Numbered from the stretch's first letter, positions 19,947 to 32,188 are shown. The stretch: DNA of 64,000 nt from Stutzerimonas xanthomarina DSM 18231 (GCF_900129835.1 NZ_FQXA01000007.1:186001-250000); one strand, 5' to 3'. Notes: generated from the sequence alone by a model not told the origin. Translations and numbers: made by a program.

Positions 19947-21434
19947 ATGTCCAGTTTGTCTGCCGACGATTCGTACCTGAACCATTATGGGTTCAGTCAT
20001 GATCCCTTTGCTGCACGCGTACCCGGCTTCAAGTTCTTTCCGGCTCAGCGCAAGCCAGTGCTTGGGCAGTTGCATCACCTTGCTCGTTACAGCCAGTTAC
20101 TGCTGGTGGTGACGGGGCCGGAAGGCAGCGGCAAAACGCTGGTGCGTCAGGCACTAGTTGCCAGCAGCAACAAGCAGGCTGTTCAGAGCGTGGTCATCTC
20201 GCCATCAGAAACGCTCGATTCGAATATTCTTTTGCAACAGATCGCACAATCGATCGGCTGCCAGCGCGCCGACTTCGAGTCGATCATGGCGCAGATCATT
20301 CAACTAGCGTTGACCGGTCAGGAAGTGTATCTGCTGGTTGACGATGCCGAGCGACTTACAGGGGCGGCCGTCGAAACGTTGCTGCGATTGGCTCAGGGCA
20401 GTCCTGAAGGGCGGCCGCACGTCTTTCTCTTCGGCGAGCATGCGCTGGTCGCGCGTCTGGAGGCGTTGGTAGACGGTGAAGAACGCTTCCATGTGATTGC
20501 GCTTCAACCTTACGAGCAAGATGAAACCCGGGAGTATCTGGCACAGCGTCTTGAAGGTGCCGGGTCTGGACTTGACTGTTTAAAAGATGAGCAGGTCGCG
20601 CGAATCCATGACGATTCCGGCGGCTGGCCGGGTGCCATAAACCAGGTGGCCAGAGACGAGCTTCTTGAAACGATGCAACAGTCCAAGGGGCGTCGGAAAT
20701 CGGCTGGATGGAATTTGCCACTGCCGATGAAGCATTTGTTGGCTCTGGTTGTCGTCGTGTTCATTGTCCTGATCACCTTGCTTATGCGCGACTCGGACGA
20801 CTCCTCAACGACGCCTGTCACCACCGCTTTGCCGCTGGGCGAGCAGCCCGTGGCCGAGGCGCTGGCCGCCGAAGGCGATTCTGCGCCTGAGGTCGTCTCG
20901 GTCCAGCCTGCTCAGCCGGTTATCCGCGAGCCGCTTGCTGCTGCTGGAAGTGCCGAATCGGATGGTTCGTCGACGCAGGCTATCGAGGCGCAAGCGTCTG
21001 TTGAGGAATTGCCTGACGAAAGTATTCAAGCGCCTGAAGGGGTCGCCGCCCCGGTTGTAGTGCAACCGCCGGCCGCTCAGCCCAATCGCGTAGCCGAGGT
21101 GCCGCGTGAGCCGGTGCGACAAGGAGTCGCAGATTCGCCTGCGTCCCCAGCGAGTTGGTACGCCGGCCAGCCGAAAACCCACTATCTGGTGCAGGTGCTG
21201 GGTACGCGGACCCAGGCGAACGCAGAGGCACTGGTGAAAGCGCAAGGTGGAGATTTCCGTTATTTCGTCAAGCAACATGAGGGCAAGCCCTTATATGTCG
21301 TGACATACGGCAGCTTTTCCACCCGTAATGCGGCACTGGAAGCCATCCAGAAGCTGCCGGCGTCGCTGCGGGCAGGCAAGCCTTGGCCGCGTACATTTGC
21401 TAGCGTCCAGCAGGAAATTGTTCAGGCGCGCTAA
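19947..21434 (+). CDS. damX: DamX-like AAA ATPase with SPOR domain
   Basis: 495 residues. An N-terminal AAA/ExeA-like ATPase domain (about 15-235) carries Walker A GPEGSGKTLVRQ and a Walker B-like VYLLVDDAERL. A membrane helix (about 258-278, LALVVVVFIVLITLLM) is followed by a long Ala/Pro/Glu-rich periplasmic linker and a C-terminal SPOR domain (about 415-490, THYLVQVLGTRTQANAEALV) that binds septal peptidoglycan. DamX modulates division; the cytoplasmic ATPase domain is the Pseudomonas version. It lies between aroB and gltB as in relatives, with a weak terminator after it. Confidence 0.9.
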   Translation: MSSLSADDSYLNHYGFSHDPFAARVPGFKFFPAQRKPVLGQLHHLARYSQLLLVVTGPEGSGKTLVRQALVASSNKQAVQSVVISPSETLDSNILLQQIAQSIGCQRADFESIMAQIIQLALTGQEVYLLVDDAERLTGAAVETLLRLAQGSPEGRPHVFLFGEHALVARLEALVDGEERFHVIALQPYEQDETREYLAQRLEGAGSGLDCLKDEQVARIHDDSGGWPGAINQVARDELLETMQQSKGRRKSAGWNLPLPMKHLLALVVVVFIVLITLLMRDSDDSSTTPVTTALPLGEQPVAEALAAEGDSAPEVVSVQPAQPVIREPLAAAGSAESDGSSTQAIEAQASVEELPDESIQAPEGVAAPVVVQPPAAQPNRVAEVPREPVRQGVADSPASPASWYAGQPKTHYLVQVLGTRTQANAEALVKAQGGDFRYFVKQHEGKPLYVVTYGSFSTRNAALEAIQKLPASLRAGKPWPRTFASVQQEIVQAR

Positions 21435-21444
21435 AAATTGCCCT

Positions 21445-21470
21445 AAAAAGGTGCGATACGCACCGTTTTG
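21445..21470 (+). terminator. probable terminator after damX
   Basis: Stem GGTGCG (21450-21455) and CGCACC (21459-21464) with loop ATA, A-run before and GTTTT after. The stem is short, but the position directly behind damX fits. Confidence 0.55.
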
Positions 21471-21487
21471 GGGCTTGCAAAAATAAA

Positions 21488-21516
21488 TTGTGTCGTTCTA
21501 CCTGGCTTTGTAAACT
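21488..21516 (+). promoter_or_regulatory. putative gltBD promoter
   Basis: TTGTGT (21488-21493), 17-base spacer and TAAACT (21511-21516), followed by a leader of about 85 bases to the gltB ATG. The block lies in a conspicuously AT-rich patch after the damX terminator. Confidence 0.45.
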
Positions 21517-21607
21517 GCTCCCCCTTTTGCCCACGTGTATGACGGGGCGGTTCCGTGCGCCGTCAATAAGGGGTTGATTTACAACGTATTTAGCTGGTGG
21601 AGTGCCT

Positions 21608-24600
21608 ATGAGAGCAGGTCTGTTTCGTCCTGAAGAGTTCAAGGATAACTGCGGCTTCGGTCTGATCGCCCACATGCAGGGCGAGGCAAGCCATCACCTG
21701 CTTCAGACCGCTATTCAATCCCTCACCTGCATGACTCACCGAGGCGGGATCAACGCCGACGGTAAAACCGGCGATGGTTGCGGGCTGTTGATGCAGAAGC
21801 CCGATGGGTTTCTGCGCGCCATGGCCAAACAGCACTTCAACGCTGATCTACCGGCGCTATATGCCGTTGGCATGATCTTTCTCAGCCAGGACGAGTCCAA
21901 AGCTGAGGCGGCGCGCGCTAGCCTCAATGAGCAGATTGCGGCCCAGGGGCTAACTCTGGTCGGCTGGCGCGAGGTTCCGGTCGATACCACTGTGCTGGGA
22001 CGTCTCGCCTTGGAGCGCCTGCCGCGCATCGAACAGGTGTTCGTCTCGGCGGAATGCCTCTCCGAACGGGATTTCGGTATCAAGCTGTTCTTCGCCCGCC
22101 GCCGCGCCGAAGTCGCGCTGGCTTCGGACAAAGAATTCTATGTCTGCAGTTTCTCCGACAAGGACATCATCTATAAAGGCCTGATGATGCCGGCGGATTT
22201 GGCGCAGTTCTATCCCGACCTCGGCGACGAGCGTCTGGCCACTGCCATTTGCGTATTTCACCAGCGCTTCTCCACCAACACCATGCCGCAATGGCCGCTT
22301 GCTCAGCCGTTCCGTTTTCTCGCCCACAATGGCGAGATCAATACCATCACCGGCAACCGTAACTGGGCACAGGCGCGCCGCCTGAAGTTTGCCAACGAAC
22401 GGCTACCCGATCTGGAAAGTCTGGATCCGCTGGTCAACCGCACGGGTTCTGACTCCTCAAGCATGGACAATATGCTGGAGCTGCTCGTCACCGGCGGCAT
22501 GGATTTGTTCCGTGGCTTGCGCATGATCATGCCGCCGGCCTGGCAGAACGTCGAGACCATGGATCCCGATCTGCGGGCCTTCTACGAGTTCAACTCCATG
22601 CATATGGAGCCGTGGGACGGTCCTGCCGGAGTGGTGCTTACCGACGGTCGCCACGCGATCTGCCTGCTTGACCGCAACGGCCTGCGTCCGGCGCGCTGGG
22701 TGACCACCACGAATGGTTACATCACCCTGGCATCTGAAGTTGGCGTGTGGGATTACAAGCCCGAGGACGTCATCGCCAAGGGCCGCGTGGGGCCGGGGCA
22801 GATCCTGGCCGTGGATACCGAGACAGGACAGGTGCTGCATACCGATGACATCGACAACCGTCTGAAGTCCCAGCACCCCTACAAGAAATGGTTGCGCCAG
22901 AACGCGCTGCGCATCCAGTCGACCCTGAACGATAACGACCATGGCTCGGCGTTCTACGATGCCGACCAGCTCAAGCAATACATGAAGATGTTCCAGGTCA
23001 CTTTCGAGGAGCGTGACCAGGTCCTGCGGCCGCTCGCGGAGCAAGGGCAGGAGGCCGTGGGCTCCATGGGCGACGATACGCCAATGGCCGTGCTGTCGCG
23101 GCGGGTGCGTTCTCCATTCGACTATTTCCGCCAGCAATTCGCGCAGGTAACCAACCCGCCGATCGATCCGCTGCGTGAGTCGATCGTGATGTCGCTGGAA
23201 ACCTGCCTGGGTGCCGAGCGCAATGTCTTCGAGGAAACCGCCGATCATGCCAACCGGGCGATTCTGACCACACCGGTTATCTCCCCGGCCAAGTGGCGCA
23301 CCATTATGGAGCTCGATCGGCCAGGCTTCGATCGCCAGCTGATCGACCTCAACTACGACGAATCCATCGGCCTCGAAGCGGCGGTACGCAACATTGCCGA
23401 CCAGGCAGAGGAAGCCGTCCGCGGCGGCAAGGTCATGCTGATCCTCAGCGACCGCAACATCCAGCCGGGCAAGCTGCCGGTGCACGCTTCCCTGGCCGTA
23501 GGTGCGGTGCATCACCGCCTGATCGAAACTGGGCTGCGCTGCGATTGCAATATTCTCGTAGAAACCGCTACCGCCCGCGATCCGCACCACTTCGCCGTGT
23601 TGATCGGTTTCGGGGCTACCGCGGTATACCCATTCCTCGCCTTCGAAGTGCTCGGTGACCTGATTCGTACCGGTGAGGTGCTGGGTGACCTGTACGAAGT
23701 GTTCAAGCACTACCGGAAGGGCATCTCTAAAGGCTTGCTCAAAATCATCTCGAAGATGGGCATCTCGACGATCACGTCGTACCGCGGTGCGCAGCTGTTC
23801 GAAGCCGTGGGTCTGGCTGACGAGGTTGTCGACTTCAGTTTCCGCGGGGTCGCCAGCCGCATCAAGGGCGCTCGGTTCGTTGATCTGGAAGCCGAACAGA
23901 AGGCCCTTGCTGCAGAGGCCTGGACCGCGCGCAAGCCGATCCAGCAGGGTGGGCTGTTGAAGTTCGTTTACGGTGGGGAATACCACGCCTATAACCCCGA
24001 TGTGGTGGCGGCGCTGCAGGTTGCTGTACAGCAGGGCGACTATCAGCGCTTCAAGGAATACACCGCACTGGTCGACCAGCGCCCGGCGGCGATGCTACGG
24101 GATCTGCTGAAACTCAAGGTGGCGGAACAACCACTGGAGCTCGAAGAAGTCGAGCCGCTGGACAAGATTCTCAAGCGCTTTGACTCGGCCGGCATTTCGC
24201 TCGGCGCGCTGTCGCCGGAAGCACATGAGGCTATCGCCGCGGCGATGAACCGTATCGGCGCGCGCTCCAACTCCGGTGAAGGCGGTGAAGATCCGGCGCG
24301 CTACCGCACCGAGCGCAGCTCGAAGATCAAGCAGGTGGCCACCGGACGTTTCGGCGTCACGCCTGAGTACCTGGTCAACGCTGAAGTGCTACAGATCAAG
24401 GTCGCCCAAGGCGCCAAGCCTGGCGAAGGTGGTCAGTTGCCTGGCGGCAAGGTCAATGGATTGATCGCCAAACTGCGCTATGCAGTGCCGGGCGTCACCC
24501 TGATTTCACCGCCACCGCACCATGACATCTACTCAATCGAAGATCTGGCCCAGCTGATCTTTGACCTCAAGCAGGTCAATCCCAAGGCGCTGGTGTCGGT

Positions 24601-26056
24601 CAAGCTGGTGGCTGAGCCTGGTGTTGGCACCATTGCGGCTGGCGTAGCAAAGGCCTATGCGGATCTGATCACCATTTCCGGCTACGATGGCGGCACCGGC
24701 GCGTCGCCACTTAGCTCGATTCGCTACGCTGGCTCGCCATGGGAGCTTGGCCTGGCCGAAACTCATCAGACGCTGCGTGGCAACGATCTCCGGGGCAAAG
24801 TCCGTGTGCAGACCGATGGCGGCTTGAAAACCGGCCTAGATGTCGTGAAGGCGGCCATCCTTGGTGCCGAAAGCTTCGGCTTTGGCACTGCACCGATGAT
24901 TGCGCTGGGCTGCAAATACCTGCGCATCTGCCACCTGAACAACTGCGCCACTGGTATCGCCACGCAGAACGATCAACTGCGTAAAGACCATTTCATTGGC
25001 ACCGTCGACATGGTGGTGAACTTCTTTACCTTCATTGCCGAAGAAACGCGTGAGTGGCTGGCTCGCCTGGGTGTACGCAGCCTGCAAGAGCTGATCGGTC
25101 GTACCGATCTGCTCGAGTTGCTGCCGGGGGAGACTGCCAAGCAGAACCATCTCGACCTGTCGCCGCTACTCGGCAGCGATCATATTCCGGCAGACAAGCC
25201 GCAGTTCTGTGAAGTCGAGAAGAACCCGCCTTTCGATCAGGGCCTGCTGGCCGAAGAAATGGTCAAGCTGGCACGCTCGGCTATCGACTCAAAGAGCGGC
25301 GGCGAATTCGAGCTGGACATCTGCAACTGCGACCGCTCCATCGGGGCGCGCGTATCCGGCGAAATCGCTCAAGTGCACGGCAACCAGGGCATGAAGGACG
25401 CCCCCGTTACCTTCCGCTTCAAGGGGACCGCTGGGCAGAGCTTCGGCGTCTGGAATGCCGGTGGGCTCCATCTGTATCTCGAAGGGGATGCCAACGACTA
25501 CGTCGGTAAAGGCATGACTGGCGGCAAGCTGGTTGTCACCCAACCCAAAGGCAGTGTTTTCGAATCGCAGGACTCGGCTATCGTCGGCAACACCTGCTTG
25601 TATGGCGCGACCGGCGGAAAGTTGTTCGCCAGTGGTACCGCGGGTGAGCGATTCGCTGTGCGTAACTCCGGCGCGCATGCGGTCGTGGAAGGCACGGGCG
25701 ATCATTGCTGCGAATACATGACGGGCGGTTTTGTCTGCGTCCTTGGCAAGACAGGCTACAACTTCGGTTCCGGCATGACCGGCGGTTTCGCCTATGTGCT
25801 CGACATGGACAACAGCTTCATCGATCGGGTGAATAACGAGCTGGTCAATCTGCAGCGCATCACGGGTGAGGCGATGGAAGCACACCGTAGCCATCTACAG
25901 GACGTGTTGCGTGAGTACGTCGCCGAAACCGGCAGCGCATGGGGCGAGAACCTCTTTGAGAACCTCGATGACTACCTGCGTCGCTTCTGGCTGGTCAAGC
26001 CAAAGGCGGCCAACCTGGCAACGTTGCTGTCGACCACTCGGGCCAACCCCCAATAA
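21608..26056 (+). CDS. gltB: Glutamate synthase (NADPH) large subunit
   Basis: 1482 residues from ATG 21608; GGTGGAG stands 6 bases upstream, and the GTG at 21602 is inside that site. It transfers the amide of glutamine to 2-oxoglutarate with electrons from GltD. Order: short propeptide ending at Cys15 (FKDNCGFG), which becomes the catalytic N-terminal Cys of the glutaminase domain (to about 430); a central domain; the FMN/synthase domain ([32 protein letters not shown]) with the 3Fe-4S cysteines in [15 protein letters not shown]; and the C-terminal beta-helix GXGXG domain ([11 protein letters not shown] and repeats). gltD follows 110 bases downstream. Full length. Confidence 0.98.
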   Translation: MRAGLFRPEEFKDNCGFGLIAHMQGEASHHLLQTAIQSLTCMTHRGGINADGKTGDGCGLLMQKPDGFLRAMAKQHFNADLPALYAVGMIFLSQDESKAEAARASLNEQIAAQGLTLVGWREVPVDTTVLGRLALERLPRIEQVFVSAECLSERDFGIKLFFARRRAEVALASDKEFYVCSFSDKDIIYKGLMMPADLAQFYPDLGDERLATAICVFHQRFSTNTMPQWPLAQPFRFLAHNGEINTITGNRNWAQARRLKFANERLPDLESLDPLVNRTGSDSSSMDNMLELLVTGGMDLFRGLRMIMPPAWQNVETMDPDLRAFYEFNSMHMEPWDGPAGVVLTDGRHAICLLDRNGLRPARWVTTTNGYITLASEVGVWDYKPEDVIAKGRVGPGQILAVDTETGQVLHTDDIDNRLKSQHPYKKWLRQNALRIQSTLNDNDHGSAFYDADQLKQYMKMFQVTFEERDQVLRPLAEQGQEAVGSMGDDTPMAVLSRRVRSPFDYFRQQFAQVTNPPIDPLRESIVMSLETCLGAERNVFEETADHANRAILTTPVISPAKWRTIMELDRPGFDRQLIDLNYDESIGLEAAVRNIADQAEEAVRGGKVMLILSDRNIQPGKLPVHASLAVGAVHHRLIETGLRCDCNILVETATARDPHHFAVLIGFGATAVYPFLAFEVLGDLIRTGEVLGDLYEVFKHYRKGISKGLLKIISKMGISTITSYRGAQLFEAVGLADEVVDFSFRGVASRIKGARFVDLEAEQKALAAEAWTARKPIQQGGLLKFVYGGEYHAYNPDVVAALQVAVQQGDYQRFKEYTALVDQRPAAMLRDLLKLKVAEQPLELEEVEPLDKILKRFDSAGISLGALSPEAHEAIAAAMNRIGARSNSGEGGEDPARYRTERSSKIKQVATGRFGVTPEYLVNAEVLQIKVAQGAKPGEGGQLPGGKVNGLIAKLRYAVPGVTLISPPPHHDIYSIEDLAQLIFDLKQVNPKALVSVKLVAEPGVGTIAAGVAKAYADLITISGYDGGTGASPLSSIRYAGSPWELGLAETHQTLRGNDLRGKVRVQTDGGLKTGLDVVKAAILGAESFGFGTAPMIALGCKYLRICHLNNCATGIATQNDQLRKDHFIGTVDMVVNFFTFIAEETREWLARLGVRSLQELIGRTDLLELLPGETAKQNHLDLSPLLGSDHIPADKPQFCEVEKNPPFDQGLLAEEMVKLARSAIDSKSGGEFELDICNCDRSIGARVSGEIAQVHGNQGMKDAPVTFRFKGTAGQSFGVWNAGGLHLYLEGDANDYVGKGMTGGKLVVTQPKGSVFESQDSAIVGNTCLYGATGGKLFASGTAGERFAVRNSGAHAVVEGTGDHCCEYMTGGFVCVLGKTGYNFGSGMTGGFAYVLDMDNSFIDRVNNELVNLQRITGEAMEAHRSHLQDVLREYVAETGSAWGENLFENLDDYLRRFWLVKPKAANLATLLSTTRANPQ

Positions 26057-26088
26057 AAAGCAGGTTCAGCGGTGAGTTTCGGCCATGA

Positions 26089-27585
<1,497 letters not shown>

Positions 27586-27672
27586 TTTCGGGGATAGGTG
27601 AGGTTTCCCCAACTCACCGATTGGGCTCGCCGCTGGCGCGGCGAAAGTCTGACCAGAATCAAGCCCAGAGAT

Positions 27673-27706
27673 AAAAGGCACGGCACTCGCCGTGCCTTTT
27701 GTTTTC
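27673..27706 (+). terminator. terminator of gltBD
   Basis: A 12-bp perfect stem (27673-27684 with 27689-27700) with loop ACTC and a TTTTGTTTT tail. It lies between gltD and hemE. Confidence 0.85.
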
Positions 27707-27748
27707 CGCTTTGCGACAATGCCGCCACTCTTTTGCTGGAACCCAGAC

Positions 27749-28813
27749 ATGACTGCCTTGAAGAACGATCGCTTTCTCCGCGCCCTGCTCAAGCAACCTG
27801 TCGACGTCACCCCTGTGTGGATGATGCGTCAGGCCGGCCGCTACCTGCCGGAATACCGGGCTAGCCGCAGCAAGGCGGGCGATTTCATGAGCCTGTGCAT
27901 GAACCCTGAACTGGCCTGCGAGGTTACGCTGCAGCCACTGGAGCGTTATCCGCTGGATGCCGCGATCCTGTTCTCGGACATTCTCACCGTGCCTGACGCC
28001 ATGGGTCTTGGCCTCTACTTCGAGACTGGCGAAGGGCCGCGTTTCAAGAAAGTCGTCAGCAACATGGCCGATATCGAGGCGCTGCCGATCCCGGATCCCG
28101 AGAAAGACCTTGGCTACGTGATGAATGCCGTGCGCACCATTCGCCGCGAGCTCAATGGCCGCGTTCCGCTGATCGGCTTTTCTGGCAGCCCTTGGACCTT
28201 GGCGACCTATATGGTCGAAGGCGGCTCTTCGAAGGACTTCCGCAAATCCAAGGCGATGCTCTATGAAAACCCGCAGGCCATGCATGCGCTGCTCGACAAG
28301 CTGGCGCAGTCGGTGACCAGCTACCTCAACGGGCAAATTCTGGCAGGTGCGCAAGCCGTACAGATTTTCGATTCCTGGGGCGGCAGCCTTTCCGCCGCGG
28401 CCTATCAGGAGTTCTCCCTGGCCTACATGCAGAAGATCGTCGATGGGCTGATTCGCGAGCATGACGGGCGTCGCGTGCCGGTGATCCTGTTCACCAAGGG
28501 TGGCGGGCTGTGGCTGGAGTCGATGGCAGCGACTGGTGCCGAAGCGCTGGGGCTGGACTGGACCTGCGACATTGGCGTGGCAAGGTCGCGGGTCGGTGAC
28601 AAGGTAGCGTTGCAGGGCAACATGGACCCAAGCGTATTGTTCGCCAAACCTGAGGCGATCAGAGCCGAGGTTGGTCGTATTCTCGCGAGTTTCGGTCAGG
28701 GCGAAGGTCACGTCTTCAACCTGGGTCACGGCGTCACGCCAGAAGTCGATCCGGCTCACGCTGGCGCCTTCATCGAGTCGGTGCACGAACTCTCGGCGAA
28801 GTATCACGGCTGA
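27749..28813 (+). CDS. hemE: Uroporphyrinogen decarboxylase
   Basis: 354 residues, typical length. It decarboxylates the four acetate side chains of uroporphyrinogen III to give coproporphyrinogen III in haem synthesis. The start at 27749 ([17 protein letters not shown]) is preferred over a longer reading from 27692, which overlaps the gltD terminator. Signature [14 protein letters not shown] near the N-terminus; second signature region [16 protein letters not shown]; catalytic Asp in [12 protein letters not shown]. It follows gltBD as in P. aeruginosa and ends in its own terminator. Confidence 0.98.
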   Translation: MTALKNDRFLRALLKQPVDVTPVWMMRQAGRYLPEYRASRSKAGDFMSLCMNPELACEVTLQPLERYPLDAAILFSDILTVPDAMGLGLYFETGEGPRFKKVVSNMADIEALPIPDPEKDLGYVMNAVRTIRRELNGRVPLIGFSGSPWTLATYMVEGGSSKDFRKSKAMLYENPQAMHALLDKLAQSVTSYLNGQILAGAQAVQIFDSWGGSLSAAAYQEFSLAYMQKIVDGLIREHDGRRVPVILFTKGGGLWLESMAATGAEALGLDWTCDIGVARSRVGDKVALQGNMDPSVLFAKPEAIRAEVGRILASFGQGEGHVFNLGHGVTPEVDPAHAGAFIESVHELSAKYHG

Positions 28814-28831
28814 GATCAGCCGCCGGGAATG

Positions 28832-28858
28832 AAAGAGCCGCTTAACGCGGCTCTTTTG
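28832..28858 (+). terminator. terminator of hemE
   Basis: Stem AAAGAGCCGC with GCGGCTCTTT around TTAAC, with flanking A and T residues. It ends directly beside the stop codon of the convergent small gene at 28861, so it probably serves both directions. Confidence 0.85.
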
Positions 28859-28860
28859 GT

Positions 28861-29154
28861 TTATGGCTGCTGATAATGCCCAGGTGTGGTGCCCGGTTTA
28901 TGTTCGTGGACCAGCTTGGTTACACGGATATCGGTGATACCGATGACCTCGGCCTGCTCCAGGATCTTGCCCTCGTCAGCCCCTGCCTCTGGCATCACCA
29001 GGCTGTTTTCGGCATCGCCATTGTGCAGCTCGATCAGATGCCGAGCGGCACTGGCTTTCGACATACGCTCTTCTTGCGAATCGATGAGATGGTTACGGGG
29101 TTCGTTCTGGAAGAGGTAGTTGACTTCGAACTTGTGCATTGACTTGCCGAACAT
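28861..29154 (-). CDS. Small conserved-looking protein of unknown function
   Basis: 97 residues from ATG 29154, with AAGGAG 8 bases upstream. A longer frame to 29373 exists, but its extra 73 residues are low-complexity Arg/Gly and lack a ribosome site. The sequence starts MFGKSMHKFEVNYLFQNE, contains SKASAARHLIELHNGDAENS and ends in HEHKPGTTPGHYQQP. It is soluble, without membrane helix or signal. I do not recognise the family. It sits alone between hemE (convergent) and the pigment operon, and is probably its own unit. Confidence 0.7.
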   Translation of the reverse strand: MFGKSMHKFEVNYLFQNEPRNHLIDSQEERMSKASAARHLIELHNGDAENSLVMPEAGADEGKILEQAEVIGITDIRVTKLVHEHKPGTTPGHYQQP

Positions 29155-29309
29155 GGGGCAGCTCCTTGAAGTGGAAGGGTCTGCTTCTGTTGACTCGCCG
29201 GTCCAGTTATTCGTTCGGCAGTGCTCGGTGCCGAGGCGACAATTGGGCGCGCCACGGCGCCGAAACGATGCGCCCACAACCAACCTAACGAATGCGGGCG
29301 CTCGCGTAT

Positions 29310-29750
29310 TTACTTGACCTTCGCCAGGTTGCCCTTGAGCGCAACCCCGGCCATGATCGCGCCGGCATGGCACTCATACTTCTGGCTGTCTTTGTATTCG
29401 ACGTGCTTGTAGTTGCTGGCGATGTCCACCACGGCGTTGGCGCCGGCCGCCTTGGCGGCCTGCTGCAGGCCGATCAGCGCCGATTGCAACGCCCAGCTGC
29501 AGGCGCCCTCGTCGGTCTTGTTGAAGGCGTTGGTTTTCTTGCTGGTGGTTACGCCGCTGCGAATGATCTGCGCGCCTTTGGGGGTCGTGCCCGCGAGGTA
29601 GAACTTGACGCTGCCGTCGAGTTTGCCTGAGGCCGTTGCCTCGGCCACGACCTGATTGAATGGCAGGTAGTGAGTGGTGTCGCGGGCCTGGCTGACTCCG
29701 GGTAATGCGCAGAGCACCAGTGCTGCGCCGATCCATGTGTTTTTCTTCAT
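29310..29750 (-). CDS. Secreted YbjQ-like protein of aryl polyene clusters (often mislabelled excinuclease)
   Basis: 146 residues with a clear signal peptide (MKKNTWIGAALVLCALPGVSQA, cleavage near QARD). The mature part (ALIGLQQAAKAAGANAVVDI) has the alternating heavy-metal-binding YbjQ/UPF0145-like pattern of repeated Ala-Gly-Ala-Asn-Ala-Val-Val, plus two cysteines (GACSW and YECHAG) that could form a disulfide. Homologues beside APE clusters are often annotated excinuclease ATPase subunit, but no ATPase motif is present. AAGGAAAAAAGCA precedes the start. It follows the last ketosynthase by 34 bases in the same direction, so it is likely the last gene of the pigment operon. Its function is unknown. 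Confidence 0.75.
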   Translation of the reverse strand: MKKNTWIGAALVLCALPGVSQARDTTHYLPFNQVVAEATASGKLDGSVKFYLAGTTPKGAQIIRSGVTTSKKTNAFNKTDEGACSWALQSALIGLQQAAKAAGANAVVDIASNYKHVEYKDSQKYECHAGAIMAGVALKGNLAKVK

Positions 29751-29784
29751 TGCTTTTTTCCTTGCGGTGTTTTGGTTGAAAGGG

Positions 29785-31011
29785 TCAAGCCCAGCGGCGG
29801 AAGATCAGCGACGTGTTGATGCCGCCAAAGGCAAAATTGTTGTTCATTACATATTCGTGCTGCATGGCGCGCGGCGCGCCGGCGAGGTAGTCCAGTTCGC
29901 CACAGCGCGGATCAATGCGGTCCAGATTGAGTGTGTGGATGTAGCGGTCGCGGTTCATCATCTCGATGCTGAACCAGGACTCCAGCGCGCCGCAGGCGCC
30001 CAGCGTGTGGCCAAGGAAGCTCTTCTGCGAGCTGATCGGCATACCGCTGCCAAACAGCGCTTGGGTCGCCTGGGTTTCGGCGATATCGCCTTGCTCGGTG
30101 GCAGTGCCATGTCCGTTCACGTAGCCAATGGCGCCGGCTTGCAGGCCGGCGTCTTCCAGCGCCAGTTCCATGGCGCGGCGCATGGTCAGCTGTTCCGGTT
30201 TGGTGGCGTGCTGGCCGTCGGCATTGCTGCCAAAGCCGGTCAGTTCGGCGTGGATGGTGGCGCCACGGGCCAGAGCATGCTCCAGCTCTTCGAGCACCAG
30301 CATGCCGGCACCTTCGCCAATCACCAGGCCATCGCGGCCAGCGTCGTAGGGTCGTGGGGATGTCTGCGGGGCGTCATTCTTCAGGCTGGTGGCGTACAGG
30401 GCATCGAAGACCATGGCTTCGGTGGCGCAGAGTTCCTCGGCGCCGCCCGCGAGCATCATCGGTAGGCGGCCGAACTTGATCGCCTCATACGCATAACCAA
30501 TGCCCTGACTGCCGCTGGTACAGGCGCTTGACGTGGGAATGACCCGGCCAGTCAGGCCGAAGAAGATGCTGATATTGGCCGCCGTGGTGTGCGGCATCAT
30601 GCGGATGTAGGAGTTGGCGTTCAGCCCATCAGCTACCGAGTTGAGCAGCATGTTGCCGAAGGCTTTGATTTCCTCGGTGCTGCCGGTGGACGAGCCGCAG
30701 GCGACGCCCATGCGACCGTCGCGGATTGACGGATCATCGAGCAGGCCCGCGTGATCGAGGGCCTGTTCTGCTGCCTTTACCGACAACCGTGATACCCGGC
30801 CCATGCTTCGCAGTTGCTTGCGCGTCCAGTGCTTGGGGACAGCGAAGTCATCCACCGGTCCCGCCAGACGGGTGTTGAGTTCGGTGAACCGGTCCCACTC
30901 CGGCATGTAGCGAATGCCGCTGCGGTTGCTGCTGAAGTAAGTCTCGATGCTGGCCCAGTCGCTGCCCAGCGAGGTAATGCCGGCCATGCCGGTGACGACG
31001 ACACGCTTCAT
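29785..31011 (-). CDS. APE beta-ketoacyl-ACP synthase (FabF-like, terminal ketosynthase)
   Basis: 408 residues from ATG 31011, which overlaps the ketoreductase stop (TGATG). Full KASII-type ketosynthase with Cys164 in SSACTSGSQG and the two histidines in NGHGTATEQGD and FLGHTLGACG, so it should be catalytically competent. It condenses malonyl units on ACP during aryl polyene chain building. In characterised APE systems two or three ketosynthases have different roles; by position this one corresponds to the ketosynthase at the distal end of the cluster (the ApeR position), an assignment by order only. Confidence 0.9.
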   Translation of the reverse strand: MKRVVVTGMAGITSLGSDWASIETYFSSNRSGIRYMPEWDRFTELNTRLAGPVDDFAVPKHWTRKQLRSMGRVSRLSVKAAEQALDHAGLLDDPSIRDGRMGVACGSSTGSTEEIKAFGNMLLNSVADGLNANSYIRMMPHTTAANISIFFGLTGRVIPTSSACTSGSQGIGYAYEAIKFGRLPMMLAGGAEELCATEAMVFDALYATSLKNDAPQTSPRPYDAGRDGLVIGEGAGMLVLEELEHALARGATIHAELTGFGSNADGQHATKPEQLTMRRAMELALEDAGLQAGAIGYVNGHGTATEQGDIAETQATQALFGSGMPISSQKSFLGHTLGACGALESWFSIEMMNRDRYIHTLNLDRIDPRCGELDYLAGAPRAMQHEYVMNNNFAFGGINTSLIFRRWA

Positions 31012-31739
31012 CAGCACAACCCACCATTGACAGCGAGGACCTGCCGGGTGATGTAGCTCGCTTCCTCCGACATCAGGAAATTGACCGCGCCGGCGACTTC
31101 CTCCGGCGTGCCCATGCGCTGTGCCGGGATCATCTTGAGCATTTCCTCGATGGGCAGGTTGTCGTCGAGCATGTCGGTGTCGATCAGTCCGGGTGCTACG
31201 CAGTTGACGGTGATCCGCCGTTTACCAAGTTCGACAGCCAAGGCCTTGGCCGCACCGATCACGCCGGCTTTGGAGGCGCTGTAGTTGACCTGGCCGCGGT
31301 TGCCGATCAATCCCGAAACCGAGGTGATGCAAACGATTCGCCCCGGCTGCCGACGCCGGATCATCGGCATGGTCAACGGCTGCAACACATTGTAGAAGCC
31401 GTCCAGGTTGGTGCGCATGACCAGATCCCAGTCGTCCTCGGTCAAGGCCGGAAAAGCGCCGTCGCGGGTTAGTCCGGCATTGCAGACAACCCCGTAGTAG
31501 GCGCCCTGGGTTTCGACATCCGCTTCCAGCTGTTCACGACATTGCGCGCGATCCGCTACATCGAACTGCAGGATCCGCGCCGTGCGGCCCATCTTCTGAA
31601 TCTGCGCCTGGACGGTCTCCGCCTCGTCTCGCCGTGCGCGGCAATGCAGAACGATGTCGTGGCCACTTTTTGCCAGGCGCAAGGCAATGGCGCGGCCGAT
31701 GCCACGGCTGGAACCGGTGACGAGGATGCTTTTACTCAT
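31011..31739 (-). CDS. APE 3-oxoacyl-ACP reductase (FabG-like)
   Basis: 242 residues from ATG 31739, overlapping the dehydratase stop by four bases. Short-chain dehydrogenase: NADPH site TGSSRGIGRAIALRL, the NAG motif in VVCNAGLTRDG, and a catalytic Ser-Tyr-Lys triad in SVSGLIGNRGQVNYSASKAG. It reduces the 3-keto group after each extension. A longer frame to 31832 was rejected because family members start MSKSILVTG. Typical cluster order DH-KR-KS is kept. Confidence 0.93.
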   Translation of the reverse strand: MSKSILVTGSSRGIGRAIALRLAKSGHDIVLHCRARRDEAETVQAQIQKMGRTARILQFDVADRAQCREQLEADVETQGAYYGVVCNAGLTRDGAFPALTEDDWDLVMRTNLDGFYNVLQPLTMPMIRRRQPGRIVCITSVSGLIGNRGQVNYSASKAGVIGAAKALAVELGKRRITVNCVAPGLIDTDMLDDNLPIEEMLKMIPAQRMGTPEEVAGAVNFLMSEEASYITRQVLAVNGGLC

Positions 31740-32188
31740 GGTGAAGGCTCTTGCAGATAATTCGCCACTTCGGGCGGGCGAAACACGTTGAGGCGCGCCT
31801 CGGCATGGATGCCGGGCCCGTCGAGATGGCATTCGAACACGCCCATGCCGTTGTCATCCTGCAGCGAACGCAGCGCATGGATACGTAACAGGCTGCCGGC
31901 TGGGAAGTGCTCGACGTTGCATTGGAAGCTGCGCGTTCCCAGCAGAAAGCCCAGTTCCACCGGCTGCCCGATCAGCCGCGCCTGACAGCCGGCAAAGGCG
32001 GCGACCGTCTGCGCCATGATTTCGATGCCGGCCCAGGCTGGCAGGCTGCCGTCGGGCAAGTTGAGCAAGCCGGCGCTTTTGACCTGCAGCTGGGCGGTGA
32101 TGCTTTCGGCGTCGAATGACTCGACCGCATCGAGCAGGATCATGTCTCCCGCATGAGGCAGCAGTTCGGCGACTGGCCAATCGATCAT
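31736..32188 (-). CDS. APE 3-hydroxyacyl-ACP dehydratase (hotdog fold)
   Basis: 150 residues. Hotdog-fold dehydratase: the N-terminal LLPHAGDMILLD resembles the LPHRxPMLLLD motif of FabZ, with the catalytic His in PHAGD, and the central helix GIEIMAQTVAAFAGC corresponds to the hotdog helix with the acidic residue (Glu). It dehydrates 3-hydroxyacyl-ACP to the enoyl form; no enoyl reductase is present in the cluster, so double bonds accumulate and give the conjugated polyene. ATGA overlaps tie it to both neighbours. Confidence 0.88.
   Translation of the reverse strand: MIDWPVAELLPHAGDMILLDAVESFDAESITAQLQVKSAGLLNLPDGSLPAWAGIEIMAQTVAAFAGCQARLIGQPVELGFLLGTRSFQCNVEHFPAGSLLRIHALRSLQDDNGMGVFECHLDGPGIHAEARLNVFRPPEVANYLQEPSP

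Noticed and set aside
22457-23986. 509-codon minus-strand reading frame
   Set aside because: It lies entirely antisense to gltB, whose protein matches the family end to end. The frame is open because of GC-rich codon bias.
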